Translations under genes and position numbers: made by a program
Notes under the pieces: generated by a model
What the model saw: only the letters and a program-made list of their open reading frames with translations
Told to the model about the DNA's origin: nothing
The model's database searches: none
From: Sporosarcina sp. FSL K6-3457
Lineage (GTDB): Bacteria > Bacillota > Bacilli > Bacillales_A > Planococcaceae
Assembly: GCF_038007285.1 (NCBI RefSeq)
Contig: NZ_JBBOWX010000001.1
Span: 2,311,501-2,375,500, forward strand
DNA: 64,000 bases
Direction of reading: 5' to 3'
Shown here: in pieces, positions 14,657-24,600 of the stretch
How positions within the stretch are numbered: the first letter of the stretch is position 1
Layout: every line of letters begins with the position of its first letter

Positions 14657-15787
14657 TTAACGTGAAATAGCTGCTTCCCTCTTCGTAAAATCCATCTCTG
14701 GATAATACGCCTCTTTTACTAACAAATTCGGTCCTAGGCAGTTCACTGCTGGACAGTGACAGCCAAGCGTTTTCGCTAACGGACGTTCCAACCAACGATC
14801 AAGCATTTGCGGCAATGAATCGGTTTGAATATTACCCATTGGTGGTGTATCACCGAAATCTGTAACAATGACATCACCAGTAAAAATATTAACGTTCAAA
14901 CGTGAGCGACCATCAGGGTCATTACGCACCGAGACGTTTTTGCTGTTGTAAATTCGTTGCAACAACGCCAAATCATCTTCGTTATCACTGCATGGATAAA
15001 ATGGCAGTGTGCCGAATAGCATCCAGACGTCTTCATCACGTGTATCTAACAGCTGATGGATGGCTTTTCGTGTTTCATCCAATGACAGCACTTCAAGCTG
15101 TGAAGCAAAATCACTTGGATACATCGGGTGCACCTCGTGACGTGCACATTTCATTTCCTCGATGATTTGTCGATGGATATGTTCGAGATGCGGCAGCGTC
15201 CGTTTATTCAACATCGTTTCTGCTGACACCATAACGCCTGCTTCAGCCAATGCTCGGCTATTGTCAATCATACGCTGGAACTGCTCAGCACGGCGCTCAC
15301 GCGGTGGTTTTCGTTCCATATTGGCGAAGCCGCCATCGATGAAATCATCGACCGTGCCCCAATTATGTGAAATATGAAGGACATCCAAATACGGGGCGAT
15401 GGCCATATAACGATCGAGTGGCATCGTCAAGTTGGAGTTCATTTGCGTGCGGATACCGTGTTCATGAGCATATTTCAATAGTGGTAAGACATATTGTTCT
15501 ACCGATTTTTTGGAAAACATCGGCTCACCGCCCGTAATACTGATGGTCCGTAAATGTGGAATCTCTTCTAAACGCCCAATTAGCAAGTCAATCGGCAAAG
15601 CGTCCGGATCTTTATGCTCCAACATATAGCCGACTGCACAATGCTCACAGCGCATATTACATAAATATGTCGTTGTAAACTCAATGCTCGACAACGTCAG
15701 TTTGCCATGCTGTTGTACATCTAAGTACGCCTCCCATGGATCATGTGCAGGTGTCATTTTTGTTACTGATGGTACAGTTGTTTTCAT
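14657..15787 (-). CDS. yfkAB: Radical SAM/CxCxxxxC motif protein YfkAB
   Basis: Radical SAM enzyme of 376 residues. The [4Fe-4S]/SAM motif is 'TTYLCNMRCEHCAVGYML' (CxxxCxxC, near residues 42-50), followed by 'ISITGGEPMFSKK', the glycine-rich SAM contact. The C-terminus has the second cysteine cluster 'GCHCPAVNCLGPN' (CxCxxxxC) that names the YfkAB family. Length and motif order match full-length family members. Substrate and product are unknown to me. The start ATG has AGGAG upstream at slightly long spacing (about 11 nt). It is followed by its own terminator, and the last 12 bp plus this terminator are echoed at 13316-13385. Confidence 0.9.
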   Translation of the reverse strand: MKTTVPSVTKMTPAHDPWEAYLDVQQHGKLTLSSIEFTTTYLCNMRCEHCAVGYMLEHKDPDALPIDLLIGRLEEIPHLRTISITGGEPMFSKKSVEQYVLPLLKYAHEHGIRTQMNSNLTMPLDRYMAIAPYLDVLHISHNWGTVDDFIDGGFANMERKPPRERRAEQFQRMIDNSRALAEAGVMVSAETMLNKRTLPHLEHIHRQIIEEMKCARHEVHPMYPSDFASQLEVLSLDETRKAIHQLLDTRDEDVWMLFGTLPFYPCSDNEDDLALLQRIYNSKNVSVRNDPDGRSRLNVNIFTGDVIVTDFGDTPPMGNIQTDSLPQMLDRWLERPLAKTLGCHCPAVNCLGPNLLVKEAYYPEMDFTKREAAISR

Positions 15788-15913
15788 TTTATAACAAGCT
15801 CCTATAGTTAAAGTTATCTACTAAAATAGTATGCACGTCAGATCAAACTTACGCAAGTACATTAGAACAACGACTTAGTTACCCTTTAATAAACAACATC
15901 ATATTAATGTAAA

Positions 15914-16018
15914 TTTATTGGCGGTTCAAGTATAGTTATTGGCGTTCATCAGTCGTTTATTAGCGGATGAAGATTATTTATTGGCGTTCACGACCTATTT
16001 ATTGGCGAATAAGGACTT
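15914..16018. repeat. Intergenic array of five 21-nt units, core TTTATTGGCG
   Basis: Five degenerate units begin at 15914, 15935, 15956, 15977 and 15998, giving an exact 21-nt period. The core is TTTATTGGCG (once TTTATTAGCG, once GTTATTGGCG), followed by variable bases such as TTCATCAG or TTCACGACC. The array ends with GGACTTTGCTA. It lies between the yfkAB start and the terminator of the ABC transporter operon. A second array with core TTTATCGGCGA is at 47320-47392 and also ends in GACTTTGCTA. Confidence 0.8.
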
Positions 16019-16036
16019 TGCTACTACAGTAAAACA

Positions 16037-16074
16037 AAACCCCATCCGAGAAAAAACGCTCGTAGATGGGGTTT
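16037..16074 (-). terminator. Terminator of the two-component/ABC exporter operon
   Basis: Ten-bp perfect stem AAACCCCATC/GATGGGGTTT with an 18-nt loop, 8 bp downstream of the last gene's stop. Confidence 0.85.
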
Positions 16075-16081
16075 GTGCACT

Positions 16082-17944
16082 TTATACTGCTGTGTCCTCT
16101 GAAAATTGACTATTATACAGTTCAGCATAAAAGCCATTGTCCTCAAGTAACTCATCATGTGTGCCCTGTTCAATGACTGTCCCCTGATCCATAACAATAA
16201 TCAGATCTGCGTCACGAATCGTAGATAGACGGTGAGCAATGACAAAGCTCGTTCGCCCTTCCATCAGACGGTTCATAGCCTGTTGGATCAGTAATTCCGT
16301 CCGTGTATCGACACTTGACGTCGCTTCATCCAAAATCATGATTGCAGGATTTGCGAGAACCGCACGCGCAATCGTGATGAGCTGCTTTTGGCCTTGTGAA
16401 ATATTAGATGCTTCTTCGTTTAAAACAGTGTCATAACCTTCTGGCAATGTACGGATAAAGTGATCAGCATGAGCCATTTTTGATGCAGCGAAAATCTCAT
16501 CGTCCGTTGCACCCTCTTTTCCGAACGCAATATTGTCTTTAATCGTGCCATTGAAGAGCCATGTATCTTGCAGAACCATACCAAACGTCTTTCGTAGGTC
16601 TTCACGCGACATACTGCGTGTATCGAGCCCATCAATGGTGATTTTACCGCTATTTAATTCGTAAAAACGCATTAATAAATTAATCAAAGTCGTTTTCCCA
16701 GCACCCGTAGGTCCGACGATAGCGACCGTTTGACCTGGAGCAACATCAAGATTCATATCTTGAATAAGCAAGTCTTCTCCATAGCCAAAGTCAACGTGTT
16801 CAAATGCTACGGCACCTTTTGCACGTGACAACGTCACTGTCGTTACTTCTGTGATTTCCTCGACCTCATCGAGCAGCTCAAAGACACGTTCTGCTGCCGC
16901 AACGGTGGACTGAATGACATTGGCAATATTCGCTGTTTGCATAATCGGCTGCGAAAATTGGCGTGTATACGTAATAAACGCTTGAATATCCCCGATGGAA
17001 ATGGCACGTTGCGTCACCAAGATACCCCCAACAACACAGATGACAACATAGCTCAAGTTACCAATCAAAGACATCATCGGCATAATAATACCCGAGATGA
17101 ATTGGGCTTTACGCCCCGCATCGTATAGTTGTTCATTGACTTCATCAAATTCTGCTATGGATTTTTGCTCATGGCCAAACGCTTTGACAACTTGATGACC
17201 TGTATACATTTCTTCAATATGACCATTCAATTCACCGAGTGTCCGTTGCTGATCAGCAAAATGTTTTTGTGACCGTTTCAAAATCGGTCGAATGCCAAAC
17301 ATCGACAAAGGTAGACTGATAAGTGCAATCAATGTAAGAATCGGACTAATGAACAACATCATCGCCAGAATCCCGACAATCGTCACAATGGACGTGATAA
17401 ATTGCGTCAAACTCTGTTGCAAGGTGCTACCAATTGTATCGATATCATTAGTTACTCGACTTAATGTTTCACCGACAGGGCGTCCATCATAATATTTCAG
17501 CGGCAGCTTCTTCAACTTACCGTTGACGTCCTCTCGCAAATCATAGACTGTTTTCTGTGCCACACTCGACATAATATATTGCTGAATATAGCTAAACAAA
17601 CTACTAATTACATAGAGCCCACCTAATAATAGCAGTAAGTTTCCAATGGCGTAAAAATCTATTGCCGCTCCAGGCACCTCATTAAACTTGCCATACGCCC
17701 CTTCAAATAATTCTGTAATGGCATCCCCCATTATTTTAGGGCCAACAATGGAAAACACCGTACTCAAAATAGCTGCGACGAGTACTGCAATTAATTGATT
17801 TTGACGTGGTTTTAAATAGCGAATCAGGCGTCGTAATGTCCCTTTAAAGTCCTTAGCCTTTTGTCCGGTCATCATCATATTACCCCCGCTACCAGGTCCC
17901 ATTTGAGCGCCGCCTTGAGGGTTCGATTTTTTATGCTCACTCAT
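16082..17944 (-). CDS. ABC transporter permease/ATP-binding protein (YfiC-like half of a heterodimeric exporter)
   Basis: Fused membrane/ATPase exporter half of 620 residues. After a Gly/Met-rich N-terminus ('GGAQMGPGSGGNMMMTG') it has six transmembrane helices (about residues 50-340). The nucleotide-binding domain has Walker A 'VAIVGPTGAGKTTLINLLMR', Q-loop 'GMVLQDTWLFNGTIKDNIAF', and signature 'NISQGQKQLITIARA', which deviates from LSGGQ. Walker B is 'AIMILDEATSSVDTRTE' with catalytic Glu, and the switch His is in 'FVIAHRLSTI'. It overlaps the partner gene by 4 bp. The pair resembles B. subtilis YfiB/YfiC and related heterodimeric drug or peptide exporters. The exported compound is unknown. 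It is the last gene of a four-gene operon with a two-component system, suggesting induction by that system. Confidence 0.88.
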   Translation of the reverse strand: MSEHKKSNPQGGAQMGPGSGGNMMMTGQKAKDFKGTLRRLIRYLKPRQNQLIAVLVAAILSTVFSIVGPKIMGDAITELFEGAYGKFNEVPGAAIDFYAIGNLLLLLGGLYVISSLFSYIQQYIMSSVAQKTVYDLREDVNGKLKKLPLKYYDGRPVGETLSRVTNDIDTIGSTLQQSLTQFITSIVTIVGILAMMLFISPILTLIALISLPLSMFGIRPILKRSQKHFADQQRTLGELNGHIEEMYTGHQVVKAFGHEQKSIAEFDEVNEQLYDAGRKAQFISGIIMPMMSLIGNLSYVVICVVGGILVTQRAISIGDIQAFITYTRQFSQPIMQTANIANVIQSTVAAAERVFELLDEVEEITEVTTVTLSRAKGAVAFEHVDFGYGEDLLIQDMNLDVAPGQTVAIVGPTGAGKTTLINLLMRFYELNSGKITIDGLDTRSMSREDLRKTFGMVLQDTWLFNGTIKDNIAFGKEGATDDEIFAASKMAHADHFIRTLPEGYDTVLNEEASNISQGQKQLITIARAVLANPAIMILDEATSSVDTRTELLIQQAMNRLMEGRTSFVIAHRLSTIRDADLIIVMDQGTVIEQGTHDELLEDNGFYAELYNSQFSEDTAV

Positions 17945-19665
17945 GCAGTTTCCTCCTCTGAGAGCTGTGATTCAACGATTTCACGATATACGTGATTCGC
18001 TTCCAGCAGTTCTTTATGTGTACCGATACCCGCAATCTCACCATTATCCAAAACGATGATTTGATCGGCATCGACGACCGTGCTGACACGCTGGGCGACG
18101 ATGACGACAGTTGCTTCTTTCGTTTCATCCTTCAGCGCAGACCGTAATTTCGCATCTGTTTTATAATCAAGAGCAGAAAAACTATCATCGAAAATGTAGA
18201 GGTCAGGTTTACGAATCAATGCCCGCGCAATGGATAGCCGTTGTTTTTGGCCCCCTGAGACATTTGAGCCACCTTGTGAAATAACAGACTCATAACCGTC
18301 TTTCATCTGGGTGATAAAATTCTCGGCTTGTGCGATACGAGCCGCATGTTCAATTTCATCTTGTGTAGCATCTTGTTTACCAAAACGAATATTTTCAGCA
18401 ATCGTTCCCGAAAATAACAACGCTTTTTGTGGCACAAAACCAATTTTCGACCGCACTTCCTCTTGCGACGAATCACGGATATCCACGCCATTGACACGAA
18501 TGGTTCCGGAAGTTACCTCATAAAAACGGGGAATCAAGTTAATAAGCGTCGTTTTTCCAGCTCCAGTTCCACCAATAATCGCCGTCACTTGACCTGACTT
18601 CGCCGCAAAGCTAATTGCTGACAAAGCTGATTCTTCGGCCCCTGGATAGCTGAATGACACATTATCAAATTCAAGTGTGCCAGGTACTTTGTCTGATTTT
18701 TGTTTGCCTTCATCCAAAAAGGTCGGTTGCATCGCGAGCACCTCATTAATACGATTTGCAGACACAGCCGCTCGTGGAATCATCACAAACATCATCGATG
18801 CCATGACCAGTGCGAACATAATTTGCATAACGTATTGAATAAAGGCCATTAAATCCCCGATTTGCATGCCGCCATTATCAATGCGGATTCCACCAAACCA
18901 AATAATACCCACAACCGTCAAGTTCATCACAAGCATCATAACCGGCATTAAAATCGCCATAATCTTATTGACCTTGATGGATACATCGGTCAAGTCTTTA
19001 TTCGCTTTTTGCAGACGGACTTGCTCCTGTTTCTCGCGATTAAACGCACGGATGACACGGATCCCTGTTAAGTTTTCACGTAACACCAAATTCAATCGAT
19101 CCAATCGCTCTTGCACCTGTTGGAAAAGAGGCACCCCTTTATAAAGGATAAAAAGCACAGATGCGATTAAAACAGGCATCGTCGCAACAATAATTAACGA
19201 TAATTTTGCATCCTTTGATACTGCCATAATTAAGCCACCAACAAACATAATTGGCGCACTAACGACCATACGAAGCATCATAATGACCACTTGCTGCACT
19301 TGAGTAATATCATTTGTTGTTCTAGTAATCAATGAAGCCGTGCCAATTTCATCAAAATCTTGTAGTGAAAAACTTTCTACATGTTTAAACACTTTACGGC
19401 GAATATCACGCCCAAGGCCCATTGCGGCTTGGGATGAATAGTAACTGGCAGTAACAGATGCGGCTGCACCGAGCGCTGCCACTAACAGCATGATGCCGCC
19501 AATTTTCCAAATGTACGGAATATTTCCAACGACAACCCCTTTATCGATAATATCCGCCATCAGCGTCGGCAAAAATAAATCGGATAGGGATTGAACAAAA
19601 ACAAGCCCGAGGATTGCGACAACAATCCATTTATAGACAGATAAGTTCTTTAATAATTTGATCAT
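17941..19665 (-). CDS. ABC transporter permease/ATP-binding protein (YfiB-like half of a heterodimeric exporter)
   Basis: Exporter half of 574 residues with six N-terminal transmembrane helices and one nucleotide-binding domain. Walker A is 'VTAIIGGTGAGKTTLINLIP', signature 'GGSNVSGGQKQRLSIARALI', and Walker B 'DLYIFDDSFSALDYKTD'. The residue after the Walker B Asp is Asp ('FDD') instead of Glu, and the switch position reads 'VVIVAQRVSTV' with Gln instead of His. This half therefore forms the degenerate ATP site, as is usual in heterodimeric exporters, with the active site supplied by the partner. The start has AAGGAG upstream, 19 bp after the histidine kinase stop. It is part of the operon 21393-16082. 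Confidence 0.9.
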   Translation of the reverse strand: MIKLLKNLSVYKWIVVAILGLVFVQSLSDLFLPTLMADIIDKGVVVGNIPYIWKIGGIMLLVAALGAAASVTASYYSSQAAMGLGRDIRRKVFKHVESFSLQDFDEIGTASLITRTTNDITQVQQVVIMMLRMVVSAPIMFVGGLIMAVSKDAKLSLIIVATMPVLIASVLFILYKGVPLFQQVQERLDRLNLVLRENLTGIRVIRAFNREKQEQVRLQKANKDLTDVSIKVNKIMAILMPVMMLVMNLTVVGIIWFGGIRIDNGGMQIGDLMAFIQYVMQIMFALVMASMMFVMIPRAAVSANRINEVLAMQPTFLDEGKQKSDKVPGTLEFDNVSFSYPGAEESALSAISFAAKSGQVTAIIGGTGAGKTTLINLIPRFYEVTSGTIRVNGVDIRDSSQEEVRSKIGFVPQKALLFSGTIAENIRFGKQDATQDEIEHAARIAQAENFITQMKDGYESVISQGGSNVSGGQKQRLSIARALIRKPDLYIFDDSFSALDYKTDAKLRSALKDETKEATVVIVAQRVSTVVDADQIIVLDNGEIAGIGTHKELLEANHVYREIVESQLSEEETA

Positions 19666-19684
19666 TCCCTAGATGCTCCTTCTT

Positions 19685-20722
19685 CTATAATTTCTCTTGC
19701 AATATCACCGTAAACGTAGTGCCCTCATTCAATGCGCTTTGGACATGAATGGAGCCTTCATGCATATCGATGATTTTCTTTGTAATGGACAAGCCGAGCC
19801 CACTACCACCCAGTTTACGATTGCGCGATGCATCCACCTTATAAAATCGTTCAAAGAGATGGGCCTGATGTTCCTCAGCAATCCCCATTCCACTATCTGT
19901 GATTTCTACAATCGCATCTTTACCATACTCATAAAGGACAATTTTAAGTGTTCCTCCATTAGGCGTAAACTTGATGCTATTGCTAATAAGATTAATCCAC
20001 ACTTGACTCATTAGCTCTTGATCAGCGGTAACTTCTACTTCAGCTAACGCAATATCCAATTCCAGTGATTTCGCAAGCCACTGCGGTTCGCAGGACAAAA
20101 TGATTGTACGAAGCTGTTTATCCAATCGATAGGGAACAGGCTCAAATGGATGATGCTGAGACTCAATGGACGTTAGCTTCAATAAGTTATCACTTAGATT
20201 CGCTAAGCGTAAGCTTTCTGTCTCAATAATTCCTAAATAATGCTCCCGCTCCTCTACTGTTAAATGATTCTGCTTTAACACATTGGCAAAACCATTGATG
20301 GAAGCAAGAGGTGATTGAATCTCATGCGATACATTTGAGATGAATTCCTGACGCATCTCTTCTATCTGGTTCAGCTCAACAGCCATCTCGTTAATGCCCT
20401 CTACAATTTTGGCAAATGGATGATTTTTATTATGTTCAAATTGATTGGCAATTTGGATTGTATAATTACCTTTTGAAATACTCTTCATAGCCTCGATGAT
20501 AGCTGCGAAAAAATCGTTACGTCTTTGCGGGGCACATTTCGAAAATGTCCACATCGAAACGAGAAACAAAAAAATCATGACGAATAAAGTCAGTAACCCC
20601 TTAGAAAAATCACTTGTTTGCAGCTCGAATTGCTTATAGAATAACGAAGTCCCGGTATATGCTAATGACCAAAAGGTGATAATGACAACAATCATTGTCC
20701 CAATACGTAGTCCTTTTTTCAT
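19685..20722 (-). CDS. Two-component sensor histidine kinase
   Basis: Sensor kinase of 345 residues. Two transmembrane helices ('IGTMIVVIITFWSLAYTGTS', and 'GLLTLFVMIFLFLVSMWTF' near residues 43-61) flank a very short extracytoplasmic loop. This small-loop layout suggests sensing within the membrane or through a transporter. A HAMP-like linker follows, then the H-box 'FISNVSHEIQSPLASING' with the phospho-accepting His near residue 135. The N-box is 'QVWINLISNSIKFTPNGG', G1 'EITDSGMGI', and G2 'GSGLGLSITKKII'. The start overlaps the regulator stop by 4 bp. The ABC exporter genes follow after 19 bp, so the kinase probably controls, or is informed by, that exporter (inference). Confidence 0.9.
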   Translation of the reverse strand: MKKGLRIGTMIVVIITFWSLAYTGTSLFYKQFELQTSDFSKGLLTLFVMIFLFLVSMWTFSKCAPQRRNDFFAAIIEAMKSISKGNYTIQIANQFEHNKNHPFAKIVEGINEMAVELNQIEEMRQEFISNVSHEIQSPLASINGFANVLKQNHLTVEEREHYLGIIETESLRLANLSDNLLKLTSIESQHHPFEPVPYRLDKQLRTIILSCEPQWLAKSLELDIALAEVEVTADQELMSQVWINLISNSIKFTPNGGTLKIVLYEYGKDAIVEITDSGMGIAEEHQAHLFERFYKVDASRNRKLGGSGLGLSITKKIIDMHEGSIHVQSALNEGTTFTVILQEKL

Positions 20723-21393
20723 TCATCCACCTCAAGGCGGTAGCCTAACCCACGAATTGTACGAATTGAAAAGCAACTTGACGGAGCAGGAAAGCGCTCG
20801 CGCAAACGATTTATATGAACATCAATCGTTCGGTCCGTGCCCTCGTAATCATAGCCCCATATATCTTCAATGAGTTGCTCTCGTGAAAAGGTTTTACCTG
20901 GATAACTAGCTAATTTAAACAACACTTCAAATTCTTTTAGCGGTAGCTCTATACTTTGATTCCTTAAGGACACTTCAAATGTCTTACGATTCATCAGCAA
21001 TTGACCGACCTGAACGGTTTGTGAAATCGCAATTCGATACCGTTTCAGTAACGCCTTCACCCGTGCCACCAGCTCAGCAGGCTCAAAGGGCTTGACAAGA
21101 TAATCATCCGTTCCGAGTTCAAACCCCTTCACCTTCTGTGTCGTGTCTCCTTTTGCTGTCAGCATCAGCAAAGGAATATCATACTGCTTACGAATTTCTT
21201 GACATAGCTCCCAGCCGTCCATATTAGGCATCATAATATCCAATATGACGATATCCGTCTTAAATGATTCTAAGGCTACCAAAGCTTCCACACCGTCACA
21301 TGCTTCTACAATTTCAAAGCCCTCTGGACGAAAAAAAAGTCCAACTAATTCTCGCATATGTGGATCATCATCGACAATCAATAATTTCACCAT
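20719..21393 (-). CDS. OmpR family response regulator
   Basis: Response regulator of 224 residues. The receiver domain (residues 1-~115) has 'LLIVDDDPHMREL', the phospho-accepting Asp in 'DIVILDIMMPNMDG', the Thr switch region 'PLLMLTAKGD' and the Lys in 'YLVKPFEPAEL'. The C-terminal winged-helix domain (~130-224) carries 'IELPLKEFEVLFKLASYPGK' and ends in 'IRTIRGLGYRLEVDE'. The ATG at 21393 was chosen because GGGTGGG lies just upstream and the receiver fold begins at once; an ATG 54 nt earlier would add an unrelated tail. It is the first gene of the operon. A direct repeat 70 bp upstream may be its autoregulatory site. Confidence 0.9.
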   Translation of the reverse strand: MVKLLIVDDDPHMRELVGLFFRPEGFEIVEACDGVEALVALESFKTDIVILDIMMPNMDGWELCQEIRKQYDIPLLMLTAKGDTTQKVKGFELGTDDYLVKPFEPAELVARVKALLKRYRIAISQTVQVGQLLMNRKTFEVSLRNQSIELPLKEFEVLFKLASYPGKTFSREQLIEDIWGYDYEGTDRTIDVHINRLRERFPAPSSCFSIRTIRGLGYRLEVDE

Positions 21394-21462
21394 ACTTCCC
21401 ACCCACTTTCCTCGCTTGGCAATCTCAAGATTTTTGCATACGCTCATTTTAGTAGAACTATG

Positions 21463-21479
21463 TTAACTCAATATTAACT
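21463..21479 (-). promoter_or_regulatory. Putative response-regulator binding site (direct repeat)
   Basis: TTAACT-N5-TTAACT on the plus strand gives two identical hexamers at 11-bp spacing, the arrangement bound by tandem OmpR/PhoP-type dimers. It lies about 70 bp upstream of the response-regulator start. Autoregulation is inference. Confidence 0.4.
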
Positions 21480-21570
21480 GCGAATATCAAATATGGGACA
21501 TAATAATCGTACTGTGCAAGTTTGTTACGTCATACATCGTTGTGAGACATTGCTAGTGCTACAAAAAACA

Positions 21571-21611
21571 GACAATAATAATGACAGCTTTACGCCGTTA
21601 TCATCATTGTC
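21571..21611 (-). terminator. Terminator of the UvrA-like gene
   Basis: Stem of 15 bp with G-T pairs (GACAATGATGATAAC paired with GTCATTATTATTGTC on the minus strand), followed by a T-rich tract. It lies 45 bp after the stop at 21656. Confidence 0.65.
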
Positions 21612-21655
21612 CGCTAGCTCTTCACTAAAATATCACTTGTTCCAATCAATCACAA

Positions 21656-24600
21656 TTACTTATTTTGCTCAAGGAATTGGTAAACTGCCATCATTTCTTG
21701 TTTATTCAACTCACGAATACGTTTGAATATGAGCAGATCTGCAACAGGCTCAAGATGCAAGCTGTCAGTAACAGCATCACTTACTGTGCCAGCTAGCCAT
21801 GTTTGTACGTTTATTCCCTCAACAATCTCCTTACGCCCTTCATCATCGATGCCACTTGCATCACAACTCACACACGGGATCGTCAATTTAAAGACGCCAT
21901 CATGGAGATTATCTTCTGTAATGACTTTCTTCCCTTTACAAAATGGGCACGGATGACTTTTTTTAATTTTATTAATTTGGGTAACAATTTTTTTGTAACC
22001 TAAGGCTTCATAGACATACGTCAATTTTTTGTATTTTCCATTGGTAAAATACTTATCAATAATCGATTCTCGCGTTTCCGTAATATTGTCAAAATCACAG
22101 ATGGTAATTTGATTATTCATGCTGATGGATTCGATATTGCTGCTAATACTGTCCCAGAATGGCAAGGCATTTTGTAAAACCATTTCATAATGGGCAAAGC
22201 TTCCTTGCTCCAGCTCAAACATTTTTAGAGCGACCTGTGTTTCTCTCGGCAACAAAGAGACGTCTTCCGTCAAAGTCATCTCACCGCCGACAATCGCCTG
22301 TAGTTTTTCGAGTACCTGTAAATTCCCAACAGTTTTTATCACTTGATCGAGTGGCTGCTGAATAATGGCACGAATATCCGTATCGCCAAATAATAGCTTT
22401 TTATGATGATTGAGCACAGTCCCTTGACACACTGGACAGCTAATCATTTCTTTCGATTCTTTCATTTGCTCTTTAATGATCGATTTCGATACAAATATAT
22501 AACGCCCAATGATGAGATTAAAGCCTTCCCAAGTCCTCCGTGCCTTACCTTCTTTATCATAGAACGATTTTTCCCAATACCCATATAAAAAGGTATGTTT
22601 TTCTGCATCCGTCATATCATTGTAACTTTTACTGATGTCCTGACCAAGCTCATTGTTAATCTCATCAAAGAGGAATTGCAATTTTGGATATTGGTAGTAT
22701 TTTAAAACCTCCATCACGTCTGGATGCAATAGACCGTCCCAGAATGGTACGTTTTTGTCCTGAATGACAATATCTATATCAAATTTCTCAATCACTCCGC
22801 GACCCGAGCAGGATGGACAATGGTTGTCTTGACGATAAAAATCGAAGCTATTCGTATTCTTATTGGTCGGATGCGCCGCTACAATATGGTTGATCACTCC
22901 ACCCATTTCGTAGAGAAAGCTATATTGACTATACAAGTGCCGTTCCAAATCAATGGCGATGACGGGTGCAATGGTATCAGATTCGTATTCACCATAAATC
23001 AACCGAGCCATTGAGGATAAGCTTTTTAAAATGCCGCCCTTATAGATATTTTCTGCATTTTTAAAATAGCTAATCTGATTTTCTTTTAAGTAGTTAACGC
23101 CAGTTTTTTGATGGAGTGTTGAAGTGATTTGTAATGGAGCCAATCGATCCGTATTGTTTTGCTGACGATAATAATCTTCATGACTGACAACATCTAGGTG
23201 CTCCACAGGCGCAAGCTGTCTTTTCCCAAAATCAACGATAAAATCAGCATTTTCCATCATATACGCATTATGTTCAATCATGATGATTGAAACAGATTCA
23301 TCCTGCAAAATACCTCTGACGCTATCAATGAATTGATTTAAAATATTTTGTGACAACCCTTTTGAAGGCTCGTCGAAAATAAAAAGCGTATGTGGGTTTC
23401 TTGAGTTGGCAAACAGCTCAGACACTAGATGGACACATTGAAATTCACCCGTCGATAGAGACTGTGTTTTTCTTTCCAACGTCAAATAACCAAGTCCAAG
23501 TTTGATTAACAAGCTCAAACGTTTATGGGCAATATCTTCAATTGGCAGCTCATCAATAATATCTTCAATCGAGCGCTGAAAAATATCATCAATCTCTTCA
23601 CTATATTTTGTGAGTTTCCTTTTAATATCAAGAAACGTTGCAACTGTTGACCGACTCGTAATTGATTGGTTTCGATTTTGCCCGACCATAACTAGTTTGT
23701 CTTTAGGATATCGACTTAAAAAATCTTTGGCCATGCACTCGTTGACAAGTGTAGATTTACCGCAGCCAGATTCACCCGTAAAAGTGACAAGTCTATTTTT
23801 AGGAATCTGAATATCGGTGATTTGAATATTACGGCAGGAAAGATCATGAAATTGATAATAATCTGTTGGCATTACCTGATTTCGTTCTGAAGGGATTGGT
23901 TTAGGACGTGGGGATTCTTCAACAATTTGCCCACCGTATTTCCCACTACCAGGTCCAAAGAACAATTGTTCATCTGTCGCGTCGAGTACTGTGTCTGAAT
24001 GGTCAATGAGCCAAATTTGATTTTTATAGCCCAATTTTTTAATTTGCTCTAAAATTTTCAATAGGGTTTCATGATCAAGACCTACGGAGATTTCATCAAT
24101 AATAATGACAGTACTTTCACTAGTTGCCATGAATTCAGCCAAGTATAGTCTTGTTAATTCTCCACCTGACAATGTACCCATAATGCGATTGACGGTTAAG
24201 TAACCAATGTTCATATTGATGATATTTTGAAGAATATGTTGTTTCGCTTCACTGATATGTAGTTCTTCTTTTAGCGAAAGAATCGTTTCAATACTTAAGT
24301 TGTTGATGGCGGAAATACTATGGGATTGGCCCAATAATTCTAGCGTATATTGTTCAACTTCTGGATTATAGCGCTTGCCCTCACACTTTTTACATTCGAC
24401 GTTTTTAGTCGTTCCTCGCCCTTTACAAGCTGGACACCAGCCTAATTCATTATTAAAAGAAAAAGTTTCTGGAGAAAGGTTAAATTTTTCGGCAAGCCGC
24501 ACGCGAATCTCTTTAAAAACGCCCGTATGGGTGCCAATTGTTGAACGTGGATTAGAAGATATGGCTGACTTTCCAAGAAAAAGGACTAAAGGCATTTCCC

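Noticed and set aside
15914..16018. CRISPR array
   Set aside because: The repeated unit is a 10-nt core with 11-nt variable remainder, far too short for CRISPR repeats and spacers, and no cas gene is nearby.
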